Made by a program: the position numbers and the translations under genes. From NCBI RefSeq assembly GCF_003711515.1, contig NW_021167080.1:2708252-2772251 (forward strand): a stretch of DNA of 64,000 nt, in the 5' to 3' direction. Each line of letters begins with the position of its first letter. Position 1 is the stretch's first letter. The DNA is from Sodiomyces alkalinus F11 (lineage: Eukaryota > Ascomycota > Sordariomycetes > Glomerellales > Plectosphaerellaceae). Below the pieces are notes generated by a model. The model saw nothing but the letters and a program-made list of their open reading frames with translations. It was not told the DNA's origin and searched no databases. This document shows positions 37,101-48,591 of the stretch, in pieces.

Positions 37101-39124
37101 GCTCTATGCCATCGCTTGTATCCTGCTCCAACTGTGCTCGAACCTCGCTTGGATGGCTAGTTCGCTATGGCTGTCCGTGTGGGTTGAAGCCTATTCGAAA
37201 GAGGAGGCAGTCAACATCGCATTCTATCTCGGGGTGTATGCCGCCTTTGCCGCTGCCGAGAGAGTGAGTTCGGCCGCCATCATTCTAGCCTACGAGAACG
37301 GCGCCTGGCGTGCGGCCCGAAAACTGCACAACGACTTCATCAGGGCCGTGATGGGGGTCTCCTTGTCCTGGTTTAAGAATGTCCCCGTCGGGAGAGTCAT
37401 CAACCGGTTTTCTCGGGATATGTACTCCCTCGACTCGATGGTTAGCACTCAGCTCCGGAACTTCCTCGACTACGGCATGAACCTGCTCTTCCGCATCGGT
37501 GCCATCAGCTCTATTTTACCCATTTTCGTTGTACCGGCGGCTGTGACCTGTTTCGTCGGCGTCATCGTGGGCGAGATGTATACCAGGACCGCGGTGACGG
37601 TGAAGAAACTGGTGTCCTCTGCCCAGTCGCCAGTATTCACACAATTCTCGGATACATTGGCTGGCCTGGCGGTTATACGGGCTCGGGAGGGGATGACCGA
37701 AGCGTTTGGCGAGGCGCTAGCCGAGAGACTACGGGTGTGGTCTCGTGCGGCGGAGGCGAATTATAACTGCAATCGCTGGGTAGCCATGCGAGTGGATTTC
37801 ATAACGGCTCTCGTGGGGCTTTGCGCCGGGGTCATCGCCGTTTCCAAGGCGGGCGTCGTGGCTGCAGGACTCGTAGGTTTCTCTCTAACCAATGCGACGG
37901 GACTGAGCCAGACGATCTTGCTGCTGGTCCGCAGTATGAACGACCTCGAGGTCGAGCTCCAGAGTGTGAGTACATGGGCCAAGAGGCCAAGGCGGTTTGG
38001 GCTCCGAACCTTATGGGCTAACACTTGTCGCAGTTCATTAGGGTTCGTGAGTATGCAGGTCTCGAGCCGGAGGATAAGTCGGACAAGTCTTACGCCGAAG
38101 AGGGTGAATATGCCGACGAGGAGTCGCATGTCATACCTCAAGACTGGCCGGCAACCGGTCGCGTCGAGTTGCGGAATGTCACCATTCGTTATGAACCGGA
38201 TGGACCTGATATCCTCGCGGATGTCAACCTTACCTTCGAAGCGGGAGAGCGGGTGGCCATTGTAGGGAGGACGGGATCTGGCAAGAGCACGGTGCGTAGC
38301 CCGCAGAGCGTTTTAATGCCAGGCGTACTCTGAAACTGACAGCCTTCTCTTAGCTGGTCTTGTCCTTGCTGCGTTTTACCCACATAGTATCGGGGCAGAT
38401 CTTGTACGACGGCATCGACGTTACGAAGATACCCCGCCGGAGACTACGGGAAGCCCTCACGATTATCCCCCAGGAGGCAGTGCTATTCAATGGCACTGTC
38501 GAGTCAAACTTGGACCCAACCGGGCGAGTGCCGGAGGACGACCTCAAAAGGGCCTTGCAGTCTTGCCAAGGCATTGCGGCATTCAAGCAACAACAAACCA
38601 ACGGCGTCCATACCCTTCAGACCAACGGTAACGGCAACGGCAACGGCAACGCTAACGGTAACGGTCACAACCACGACGGCGAGCGCAGGAACGCGAACGG
38701 ATATTGTTCCCCAATGACGGAATTCGACCTAGATACGCACGTCAACCCCAAGGGCGAGAACTTTTCGCACGGGCAGCGACAGGTGCTGTCGCTCTGCCGT
38801 GCCCTGGTGCGTAAAAGCCCGCTGATGCTCTTGGACGAGGCGACGGCGAGTATGGATTACGAGACGGACCGAGGAATACAGGAGGTGCTTCGGAAAGAGC
38901 TAGACGAGGCGGGCGGGGGCCGGACGCTGGTGACGATCGCACACCGGCTGAGGACGATTATCGACTACGATATGGTGGTGGTCATGAGTGGCGGACGAGT
39001 GGCAGAGGTGGGAAGTCCCAGTGAATTGTATGCCAAGGGAGGACTCTTTACGGAGATGGTGTTGCATAGCGGGGAGAGCGATGAGTTGATAGAAGCGTTG
39101 AAGACAACGAGGGAAGCGGAGTGA
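34151..39124 (+). CDS. ABC transporter, ABCC (MRP/YCF1-like) subfamily
   Basis: Full transporter with TMD0-like N terminus, TMD1-NBD1 and TMD2-NBD2. Proposed exons: 34151-34254, 34335-36976, 37070-37965, 38034-38291 and 38354-39124 (about 1556 aa). NBD1 has GHSGSGKTT (about 669), a Q-loop (APQTTW), LSGGQKAR (about 760) and LILLDDIFSALD; Asp after Walker B instead of Glu is normal for ABCC NBD1. NBD2 has GRTGSGKST (about 1292), FSHGQRQ (about 1437) in place of LSGGQ, and LMLLDEATASMD, so ATP hydrolysis is expected at one site. A Ser/Pro/Thr-rich loop (about 380-405) interrupts TMD1 and an Asn-Gly repeat lies before the NBD2 signature. Exons 1-2 join through GTAAGA...AAG, phase 2. The exon 2-3 junction is uncertain because an in-frame TAG (37033-37035) lies between them. 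Likely a vacuolar or plasma-membrane conjugate/drug exporter; substrate unknown. Confidence 0.88.
38624..38665 (+). repeat. Hexanucleotide coding repeat (AACGGC/AACGGT)n in ABC transporter NBD2
   Basis: Tandem AACGGN units encode Asn-Gly dipeptides (NGNGNGNANGNG) between the Q-loop and the signature motif of NBD2, a position where ABCC proteins normally have a conserved helical subdomain. Confidence 0.85.
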
Positions 39125-39654
39125 GCCTTGGAATAGCATGATCAGAACCATAAAAGCTACAGGGTAAATCCGGAAGGGGTTAGATACATGATAAATTAAG
39201 AATTATGACTCTGAGCTTGTGAAGTGAAGCAATATGTTGTTGGAGTCGCTACCTCAGGACGTTGCAGGATACCTTGACAGGTCGATCTTCAGGTCTGTCG
39301 GTACCTGAATTGACTCGAGTGGGTTAGGTACCTAGGTACGCAGACCCATCGGGGCACGTGATAGTACTTCCATCCGAATGCCAAACTCGCGTCTCCCTCG
39401 CGTAATGCAAATTACGTACTGCGTATGTACTCAGCACCGTACCGCACCAAGTGATTGCAGCACTCCGCGTATCCGCGTATCGGGGGAATTCGGACGAAAC
39501 GCTCATTTTCAATATCCCAACGTCGTGGCTGAACAGAATCAGGAAACCCAATCCTCCAAACGATACACACACCCGGAGGATCATGCTCCTACATTAACAA
39601 TTGGGAGTCAATCATTGACAATCCGTGTCGACGTCTCTGACAACCTATACGAAC
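39125..39654. other. Intergenic region upstream of ZIP transporter
   Basis: Contains a TTAGGTACCTAGGTAC palindrome (39324-39339) and a CACGTGAT element (39355-39362) about 295 bases before the ZIP start codon. No gene seen. Confidence 0.5.
39355..39362. promoter_or_regulatory. CACGTGAT element upstream of ZIP transporter
   Basis: CACGTG core as bound by fungal bHLH factors, 295 bases before the start codon. It is a motif match only. Confidence 0.3.
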
Positions 39655-41294
39655 ATGGCGCCCCGAGCAGTCAAACCCGTCTTGTACGGGCTCGCCCTCG
39701 CCCTCTCTCTGCACTTCGCTTTCGCTGCCGCCGCTTCTGACTCAACAGCCGAGAAAGAGGTTCCTGTTACCTTTTCCACACTCGAGAGCTTAAGTCTTGA
39801 GGAATTGGAGGATGAGCTACAGGTACGGCTTCCTCCCTTTGTCTCTTTGTCCGCTCCGCCCCCCCAGGCTATGCATAGATAGCCCTGATAACTGTACTGA
39901 CCCTGACTCCCAGCAATGTCCCATTGTAGCCTCGCTCTCAGGGGCCAAACACGCCCGCTTTGCGTCACAATCGTCCTCGTTCCTCGCTCGGGTTTTCCAG
40001 GTGCTCTTCCCCTCCAGTCACCCGGCCATCAACTCTTTGCTCGCGACACTATACATCTCAGGCCCCCCCAACATGCTCCTCGCCCTCTGCCCGCCTGACA
40101 TCGACCCGGCCTCACTGTCCGTCATGGTGGCCTTCGCCGTCGGGGGCCTGCTAGGCGATACCCTCTTCCACCTGCTCCCCGAGATCTTCCTGGGCGAGGA
40201 CGAGCCGGATCACGCCCGTTTCGTCCTGGTCGAACCGAAACGGAATTTGCTTCTCGGCGTCGCCATCCTGGTTGGGTTCATGACGTTCGTTGCTATGGAT
40301 AAGGCGTTGCGGATCGCCACGGGAGGTGCAGGTGGGCACGACCATTCTCACGGTCACGGTCACGGTCACGGTCACGAACATGGCGGGAATAAGGTTGTCG
40401 CCGAGGCGGTAGCCAGCGGCGTAGACGAGGTCCCGGAGGGCAAAGCGAGGGCGAGGAAGGGGAAGAAATCGAACGAAGAGCCGCAGCAAGAGGTCGCGGA
40501 GAAAGTGGCAAGTCAGGACGACAAGGAGGTGAACGCCAGTGTCAAGCTCGGGGGTTACCTGAATCTGATGTGAGCACACACACACACACACACAAACTCC
40601 GAATTCTTGTCGTTTTATTGCTCTCGGGCAATTTTTCCAACGGCGCTAACAATGTCTTGTTTCGCACAGCGCCGACTTCACACACAACATCACGGACGGC
40701 CTGGCCATGTCAGCGAGCTTCTATGCCTCCCCGACCATCGGGGCGACTACGACCGTGGCTGTCTTCTTCCACGAGATCCCCCACGAGGTGGGCGATTTCG
40801 CGCTGCTCGTCCAGTCGGGCTTCAGCAAGCGCGCCGCGATGGGTGCGCAGTTCGTCACGGCGATTGGGGCTCTGCTGGGTACGCTCATTGGTATCGCCGT
40901 TCAGGAGCTCGGAGGCAGCGGCGCCGGAAGTGGGGCCGAGGGACCGATGGCGCGGAATGCGGGCGTCTGGGGGACAAGCTTGGTGAGTAACTATTACCCC
41001 CCTTTTTTTTTTTACTTTTTTTTCTCTGTGTTTCACGTTACTCTTCTACTGTTTTACGCTGCCACCCGTCTAGTTAACGCAAGAGCTGACTTTTCGATTT
41101 CTATTCAGAGCTGGGGCGACATGCTTCTCCCCTTCACGGCTGGGACATTCTTGTATGTCGGCACTGTGGCAGTCATTCCTGAGCTCCTAGTGACGGGTCC
41201 CAACAAGGGTCAAGAAGTGCGCAAGACGCTGGTTCAGTTCGCAGCAATTGCCCTGGGGGCGGGCATCATGCTCTTCATTTCGTGGCAAGACTAG
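39655..41294 (+). CDS. ZIP-family metal transporter (KE4/YKE4-like, LIV-1 type)
   Basis: Zinc(II) transporter, probably of ER/Golgi membranes. Four exons: 39655-39822, 39914-40569, 40670-40982 and 41109-41294 (440 aa). A signal-peptide-like start (LYGLALALSLHFAFAAAAS) is followed by a short lumenal segment. Then come helices I-III (from about 115), with a His-rich cytosolic loop HDHSHGHGHGHGHEH (about 197-213). Next is TM4 with HNITDG (280-285) and TM5 with HEIPHEVGD (309-317); together these form the binuclear metal site. HEIPHE is the hallmark of the LIV-1/KE4 group. TM6-8 follow. All introns are canonical. Intron 3 (126 bases) is a multiple of three without a stop, so retention would insert 42 hydrophobic residues. 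Start chosen at ATG 39655 because the signal peptide begins there. Confidence 0.93.
40345..40376 (+). repeat. GGTCAC hexamer repeat encoding Gly-His
   Basis: Tandem GGTCAC units encode the HGHGHG metal-binding loop of the ZIP transporter. The codon-level purity points to recent slippage-driven expansion. Confidence 0.85.
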
Positions 41295-44200
41295 ATAAAC
41301 TTTGGGGTGCTTAGACTGAGGGTTCCTTGTTACCTCGGTGTTTCTGGAGATATCGTCTTGAGTATCATCTCAAGTGGGCATATTAGACGTGAATATGGGA
41401 CAATGCGAAGCGAATCGAACTTGACGAAACAATAGAAGATGGAGAAAGAGATGCGTTTGGCATGACTTGTGTACCAGGATATAGAAAGGGGGGGGGGGGA
41501 CAACAAGATAATAAAACTGTTTGACGTATTGCCTGCATCGGACACAGAGCTGTCAGCGGAGAACGCCGTGAACACGATGTACGTACCCTTGTACCTATAC
41601 AGGATCACCATGGCGGATGTGACCTCAGCTATTAACCCGTACCCATGGATTGGGCCTGGCCGTGACCGTTCCTCAGGAGTCAGCGGTGACTCTTTCCGTA
41701 CAGCTCCCACACGCTTCATGCACTACCACTCGAGCCCGGAGACCCCACGGAGAAAAGAGAACCTAATCACCTTCCCCGCTTCTCCTTCTCCGGTTTCGGC
41801 CAGCTAAATACAACTACAGGCAGATAGAGATCTGCACTAGAGCCTAGAGCTAACCCCGACTTTATGACTTTGTCCTCGCTCAGCTCCAGACAAGGGCCAC
41901 ATAAAGAATAGTTCCTTCGGTGGCTTGCAGCATTGGCGGCCGCGTACCGGTACCTAGAGAACTTTTGGGATATATCGCAACTTTCTTTGACCCTCTGGTC
42001 GCTGATGAAGAAGGCACGACTGCATCGCCGATTCCAGGAGGTTATTACGCATGCCATTTTCGCGCTATTAGAACGGTTCAACACCACAATGTTAAGGTTT
42101 GAGTACATGTAATCCATCCCATTAGTCATCCATCTCGGTTTGTCATCCTCTCTCGAGGCAGAACATGGGTGGTGGGATGGCACGGGGAGACGGCCAGAAT
42201 AACTTTGTTCCCCCGTTGCTGACCAGGGCGATCGATCGCGCCGTGGCTTGAGCTGGTGGTGGACCCTGGACTTCTGATTGGGACTGATTCGTGATTCAGG
42301 TATATTCCCGCTTAGTTGGTGTGTTGCGGTGGACGGTCGTGGGGAGAGCCTAAACTGGGATCGTTAAGGTGATCTACAGTTAAGATATCGCTGGTATGAC
42401 GTCCACCCATGGAACCCCTTGAGGTTAAGCTTAAGAATACGATATACATTTCCCCTAGCTTTCTGCAGTATTCGCAGATGATGCGCCATATCGAGCGAGA
42501 CTGTTTTCAGCAGTGATGTAAAACGGGGTTTCTTTGTTTGAGCCAGTCTAAGGTTTGATGTCGCCCTGTAATTAGGCATGTACGCAACGCCCTTTGGCCG
42601 CCATTAAGAACCACAGACTCCACGTGGTGTCATCACCGTCCACGTGGCCAGGGTTCCGTAAAGCTAGTGTACTCTTTGTGTACGGAGGAACGTCGTCCCG
42701 GCCGACATCGGCTATGATTTTCATTTTTCGTCCTCGTCACGTCCAACGTCCAAGCAAAAAAAGGGTAACGACGCAGTGTCACATTAATAATCATGTAGAT
42801 GACCGGTGACCAAAAAAAAAAGCGAGTCGCAAGGATCCACTTATCATGCACCCAACGAATCGCCAAGTGCGTCATCTTCGCGAATTAACCTGGTCCCAAA
42901 ATAGGACCCATATTTCTAAAAAAAAAATCAAAAAAATCCTTGCGAATGAAACATCCCACAAGAATACGATAGACAACACAGCAAAGCAAAGGTGTCGCCG
43001 AGTGGATCGACGCCTTACCAATGCAGGGACTTGGTCGTCCATGTCAGCCTCGTTTGACGTCGGCTCAAAGTGGAGGCTGAGAAGAGATTTTCGACATTGT
43101 TTTCTGTTTCTTTTGACGTTGCCCAGGAACAAGTGACGGGTTTGCCTGGGCCTGGACCCTTTTCGCTAGAAGCCGAAGCCATATGGCGAGAGTCGAGGAG
43201 GTCCCACGGCGGCTCAAACTGGAGCCAAGAGGATCCGCTTATTTCCGCCAGATACCCGGCCGGCTGCTGCTGTGCAGATCCACCAGTCCAATGGAAATTT
43301 CAAATTGGCATCATCGCATGATTCCCTGGTCCGCGGATGGATCTTTTCATGTCATAGTTGAAGCCTCGCGTTCCATCACGATGGAGCAGCTGGGTGTACG
43401 AGGACATCGTGGTTATTCCCACTGGAGTACATCATCCCAGCGACCCGGCAGTTCGTACGGGGGGACAGAGTATGTATGAGATAAGGAGTGGTTATCCGTA
43501 AAGCCTTGGATGGAGATTGGGTGGAAATCCTTTCGTTTTCTGGTCCAACTGGAGCCGCCATGCCGTTAAAGTACGTGTAGTGTAGAAGGTTTGATAATAG
43601 TGGGGGAAAAACCAGCTGAACCACATGAACCAACGCAGTGAGATGGATCTTATTAGACATAAGAATTCCCCTAACGTTAAGATTTGGCGAAGTCCCGGAC
43701 GGGGGGGGGGGTGGTTTCTCCCGTTTCTTCCAACAATGACCTGATACGTCAGCCGCATGCCGGAGAGGAGCGTGCGTTCCCACGTCGGCTGTATTGGGAG
43801 GGTCTCGGACCGTGTACGTTAAGAGGACCCGACGGGATGGGTCCTGACCTGTCCCGTGAGCCACCTTGACGGCCACTAATGACACTGCCGCCGAGTGGCC
43901 CCTCCGGGAATCCGTGTACGTTAAGCGCAGCCGGTTGGACCCTCTTTCAGCCTTGACGTCTCTCCGCTAATTAATCATTGAGAAGAAAATTACGACGTAT
44001 GGACCTGTTGCAGTGTTGCGGTGTTGTGGTGGGTCAGATGGAGATGGAGACGGCTGTGACTGAACGTTCGAGAACCTAAGCAATAAGTATTGGTACTACT
44101 TTGATTTTTAAGCTTGCTGGATGCTGTCATGTTGGTGTCTGTTTGGAATTCTGGTGCGGGATGGAAACCATCTTACACGTACAACCCGCCCAGCCTGGCA

Positions 44201-45808
44201 TCGAGAGCTTTGTAAGATTCTCCATACAATATAACTGATAGATGCTCGAAAACCAGACGTCATCTTTACCCAAGGTACACTGAATTAAGGAGGGTGGGAA
44301 GTGTCCTCCGAATCTCAGTGCGTTTAACCCTTCACAGTACCATCCACTCCGTATATCTATTTCCGTTATGGCCGTGCAATCTAATAGACATACCTAACCT
44401 CGTTCTACACTAATGGTGGTAGGGCGTGATGACACCCGAACAATTATGAGTAATAAGCTGTCCGAAGTCGGCCTAAATGGTTGGTAGGCGGGGATGATGG
44501 ATCGACACTCTAAAGGCAATCTACATAAGGCAGGGATGGATCCAAAACTTCATGTTGACAAGCGCGCCCTTGGAGCCAAGCATGGGTCGGACTCGGACGG
44601 AGATACCCAAGGCCACTTGAAGACGAAAGGAAGAGACAAGACGTGTTCGTCATTATCGCCAGATATTGGACCAAGCGAATGGCTGGATGCAGCGTGAAAG
44701 GGTAAACATTGGCCTTTGCCGAGGCGCCAGGCGAAGGGCGTGCATTGCAGTAGCGCTCTGTTGGGTCCGTCCAGACTCCACCAACTAAAGTACCGGTACA
44801 TCTTCAGACATCCCGGACACTTTATGCATGGCCGACTGGACTGTTACCTCTTCTGGCTCGCCGTCTGTGTTCCGACTGCCGTCCCCCGGTCCCGCCAGAG
44901 AAAACCAGAGAATCTCTCTCCAATTCCTTGAACATATATCCCTGATTATGAATCCTGGACCTAGTCCTTGAGGCTGACAACCATTGTTTTAATGATGTAC
45001 GTTGTACCCCCTTGTCGTGTGACTCAGGTTTAAGGCGTGGCGTGGCCTAAGACAGATGAGGTTCGGTACCGTATCCCGGCCGGGGGGTACGAAGTTGTCG
45101 TTCTCCGTACGGAGTAGGTAGGTACAGGTAATAAAGCTCAACGTCCGCCCTTCACTTCTTCGTCGGGACATGAGACAAACAGACATCGTGACAGGTCCCT
45201 CCCTCAGATTCCCCAATCACTGCGAATACTATCGGGAATCATCCTCATCGTCAACCACCATCGCGTTTCCCTTGCATCAAATCTTATATTCCCATATAAC
45301 CCATCTACTTGGATTCTACCATCACCTATGATTCCGTATCAGCTTCACGGCCCAGACACTGCCAGCAGCTACCCTTGAATATCGCCCACACAGCCGGCTT
45401 CCACAGGGCAACTGCATACATACTACTTGTGTGCCTCGGACCACGCCCTCCTAGCTTTCATACTGGTCTGGTCACAAAGACCAAGGCGGGAGAAAGGAAT
45501 ACAACATTGTGCCTCCCACGCTTTTGGCAACGCCATCCAACCATCAGCCGTTATCTTATCCCACCCTTGACGGGACTCCCACCCCCCAACCCAACGCCCA
45601 ACCCCTCATTCCTTTCGCCAAGGCGCCTCTGCATCCCATCACGGGGAGGAGCAGCGAAGCATAAGTACTTACGCACCACTAACACGGGGGCTTCTTCCGC
45701 TTTGCTGAGTTGTCGCAAGACCACCCCGTACGAGACTCTCTTGTCTCCGGTAAATCGTCAATAAACTCGACTAAAAACAAGAAAGAAAAGAAGAAAGATA
45801 CAATCACC
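41295..45808. other. 4.5-kb gene-free region
   Basis: The longest stretch in the window without a supported gene. It contains G-runs (41488-41499 and 43701-43711), two CACGTGG sites exactly 20 bases apart (42621 and 42641), A-runs near 42812-42930, and a duplicated GTGTACGTTAAG (43812 and 43914). A CTCCGTACGGAGTAGGTAGGTAC block sits near 45103-45126. Open frames of up to 169 codons have no recognisable composition. The right end (about 45200-45808) is presumably promoter and leader for the arrestin-like gene. No transposon terminal repeats or transposase remnants were recognised. Confidence 0.45.
42621..42647. promoter_or_regulatory. Paired CACGTGG sites, 20-bp spacing
   Basis: Two CACGTGG heptamers start at 42621 and 42641, about two helical turns apart. 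This suggests adjacent bHLH-factor binding, although no gene start is close by. Confidence 0.3.
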
Positions 45809-47323
45809 ATGTCAGCCGCCAGCGATATGAGCACTGCGCTCACCTTCTCCCGCCCCATCTTGCCCAAAGGTCCGAACATTCAGATCAAACTCCATGATGA
45901 CTACAGGGCCAAGATCTTCAACTCGGGCTCTCCCGTCTCGGGCGACGTAGTGATTACCCCCTGGAGGGACACTCGCTTCGACATCGTTTCCATCGCTCTC
46001 ATCGGCCGCGCCAGCTCCCGCGTCGATGCCGCCCAGTTGTCCCATCACTCCTCCCACACTTTCCTCAAGATGAACATGCCTATCCCCGAATCCGCCTATC
46101 CGACACCTCGCGTCTTCGAGGCTGGCCGCACTTACACCATCCCTTTCCATTTTGTCATTCCCCAGCAGCTCACTCTGAGCGCTTGCAACCACAAGAAGCA
46201 ATCCGTCTTCGTCCACGACCAGCACATGCGCCTCCCGCCTTCGATGGGCCACTGGAGCTTTGACGACTTTTCCCCCGACATGACCCGTATCGAGTACCTC
46301 GTCAAGGCCCGCGTCGCCGAGCAGCCCGACCTAGACGACCTTCCACTGAAGCTTATGGAGGCTGACCGTCGCATCAACGTCCTCCCCACCTCGATTGAGG
46401 ACCCGCCCCTGAACATCACTCCCCAGGACCGCCAGTACAGGCTCACCAAGTCGAAGACCCTCCGCAAGAACATCTTCTCCGGCAAACAGGGCGTCCTCAC
46501 CGCCACGGCCGCCCAGCCTGCCGCCCTTCGCGTCGCCTCAGACTTCAGGGGCAGCGCGGAGACGTCAGTGCTGGTCAACCTCTCCTTCGCGCCGCACGCC
46601 CCGGAGATCGCGCCCCCGAAGGTGAACCGCGTTTCGGCGAAGCTCCAGTCCACGACCTGGTTCAGCCCCACGCCCATGCCAGTCCCGCCCAACATGGGCG
46701 ACAGTCGGCAGTCGGCGCTTACAGGGCTTTCGCAGCTCAGCTACTCCATGGCCATCGGGTCCGCCTCGTCCACCGACATGGAGCCGACCTCATGGCAAAT
46801 GCGTCCCACATCCATCACCCGCCGCGATTCCGGCTACTCCAGCGAGGGCCACCACGAGGGCCACCCCGACAGCCCCTCCGACTCGGACCACGGCTCGAAC
46901 AGGCACCCCCATAAGCCCAACAGCGGCAGTGGTGGTGCGAAGGCCCCCTTCTACCACGAGACGACCATCCGCGTCCCCTTCAAGGTCATGACCTCGCGGA
47001 AGCTCCTTCTTCCCACCTTCCACACCTGCCTCATCTCGCGCACCTACACGCTGCAGCTGGCCGTCACCGTCGCCGACACCAAGGTCAACCTCATGGTGCC
47101 GGTGCAAGTGGCCGTGCAGCCGTCGGCGACGCCGCAGCAGCTGTCGCTGGACCCTGGCCTCCCCAGCTTCGACGCCGCCATGGAACAGCGCGAGCAGATG
47201 GAGGCCGATGAGCTCCTGCAGCCCCGGTTCTTGGGGCAGCCGTATCTTTCGCCCCAGGAGAGGAGCGGTCTTCCCGCCTACAACGAGTTCTCTCTACGCC
47301 GACCTGCCATGACGGCAACCTGA
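45809..47323 (+). CDS. Arrestin-like (alpha-arrestin fold) protein
   Basis: Single exon, 504 aa, starting at ATG 45809 in an ideal context (TCACCATGT). The frame is open further upstream but without another ATG. Residues about 20-210 look like an arrestin N domain: NIQIKLHDDYRAKIFNSGSPVSGDVVITP at the start, then FEAGRTYTIPFHFVIPQQL, the characteristic strand-loop before the cargo-binding region. A second beta-rich block (about 280-320) and a Ser/His/Gly-rich insertion (about 335-405) follow. An arrestin-C-like strand set comes next (RVPFKVMTSRKLLLPTFHTCLISRTYTLQL). The C terminus holds SGLPAYNEF, close to the LPxY/PxY motifs used to recruit Rsp5-type ubiquitin ligase. The likely role is an adaptor for ubiquitin-dependent transporter turnover or pH/nutrient sensing; the cargo is unknown. 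Confidence 0.78.
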   Translation: MSAASDMSTALTFSRPILPKGPNIQIKLHDDYRAKIFNSGSPVSGDVVITPWRDTRFDIVSIALIGRASSRVDAAQLSHHSSHTFLKMNMPIPESAYPTPRVFEAGRTYTIPFHFVIPQQLTLSACNHKKQSVFVHDQHMRLPPSMGHWSFDDFSPDMTRIEYLVKARVAEQPDLDDLPLKLMEADRRINVLPTSIEDPPLNITPQDRQYRLTKSKTLRKNIFSGKQGVLTATAAQPAALRVASDFRGSAETSVLVNLSFAPHAPEIAPPKVNRVSAKLQSTTWFSPTPMPVPPNMGDSRQSALTGLSQLSYSMAIGSASSTDMEPTSWQMRPTSITRRDSGYSSEGHHEGHPDSPSDSDHGSNRHPHKPNSGSGGAKAPFYHETTIRVPFKVMTSRKLLLPTFHTCLISRTYTLQLAVTVADTKVNLMVPVQVAVQPSATPQQLSLDPGLPSFDAAMEQREQMEADELLQPRFLGQPYLSPQERSGLPAYNEFSLRRPAMTAT

Positions 47324-47497
47324 ACTACGGAGAAGTAGTGGTTGTTGTTTATAGATGGGAAACGAGACCGCCGGAAGCATACTACTGACACGGACTAAGA
47401 CTGGTCACGAACACAAACACATATACAGACGATGCCACTCCTGATATATTTCCATATTGTCCCTGGGGTTGTTTCTTTTCTTTTCTTTATTTTCTCT

Positions 47498-47552
<55 letters not shown>

Positions 47553-48591
47553 TCTGTCTCTCTCTCTTTCTTCTTATGTTTCTCCGTCTATGCGTGTATA
47601 CACGATAATGTCTATTTCCTTCTCGGTACCAATTGGGCTTCACCTCGGCTTTGGGAAGAAGACTTGTCTTATCAGGAGTTATGGCCGGGTTCTTTTTTCT
47701 CTCGATACCTGGATACCCCGATGTTTGGAACACTCGCAGGAATGGCCGCCCAGACATACGGATAATTTGTACTTTCCAAGGTTAACAAAAGTTTGGGTCT
47801 GTTGGGAGTTTTGGGGTTGGAGGACGAAGATGATCTGAATTCCAAGAAGACATATATTCGATTTCTTAGTCTGAAAGCCCATCTTTGTCCTCACTCGCTT
47901 GTTCTGCTGCATAATATTAATCGTCTACATCACAACTCGAGAGAATGAACAGTCATTTATTGGTTATTATGGTCTATTGACAAGACGGAGCACCCTGTAC
48001 GTTAAGACTCGAAGAATATTAGCGGGAGGTCTACGTAGAGAGCTCCCACTTCATGAGACTAACCGCCCAAGGTATGCCGCGGTGGCTTTTCATGTTCTCA
48101 GCGATTTCCATGTTCTGAATGGACTGTCGAAGTCCTGATAGTATTCACCAGAGCGAGCGTAAGAGAGAGCCAGAGCCGGGTTCGACGTGTAGTAAAAAAC
48201 ATCTATATGGATATTTCCATACATCCGTATCAACCTGATGATCCCCTTCTGGCCTATACAAGCACGCATCTTCCGGCATATAATCCACCATCTGTAAAAG
48301 AGAAAGGCACATGCGTTTATATCCAATTCAAATGAACCTACTGCTGATGCTGCTCGTTTAACCATGCCGCGCCGAATCGCCCGTCAACGCCTCTTTGACA
48401 AAGCACAAATGAAAAAAAGAAATCGAGCCTCCTCGTCCTCATGCCAAACCGAGTCTAGTGCCAGATGTCCCTCCAGAGCGTTCTCCTCCTTCGGTAGGTT
48501 ACCGTCCGTGGGTGATGGATGGGTAATTGACAAAAATAGGTTAGGTAGGTACGCAAGATGGCAAAATCAAAAGCGCCCGCCCCTTTGGGTA
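47324..48591. other. Convergent intergenic region with CT microsatellite
   Basis: Lies between the 3' ends of the arrestin-like gene and the CoA-carrier gene. It holds a CT-rich microsatellite (47491-47570), a TGTACGTTAAG copy (47996-48006) and a TTAGGTAGGTACGC motif (48541-48553). No gene supported. Confidence 0.5.
47491..47570 (+). repeat. Interrupted (CT)n microsatellite
   Basis: About 80 bases of CT/TCTCT repeat with a few TG and TT interruptions, about 170 bases beyond the arrestin-like stop codon. Confidence 0.9.

Noticed and set aside
40570..40600. CACACA repeat as a coding His/Thr tract
   Set aside because: It lies just after the GTGAGC donor in ZIP intron 2 and is spliced out.
43376..43885. 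169-codon minus-strand open frame
   Set aside because: Pro-run from a G homopolymer and no recognisable protein character.
48100..48200. GGGTTCGACG as a tRNA T-arm
   Set aside because: Flanking sequence does not fold into a tRNA and lacks an A-box at the right distance.
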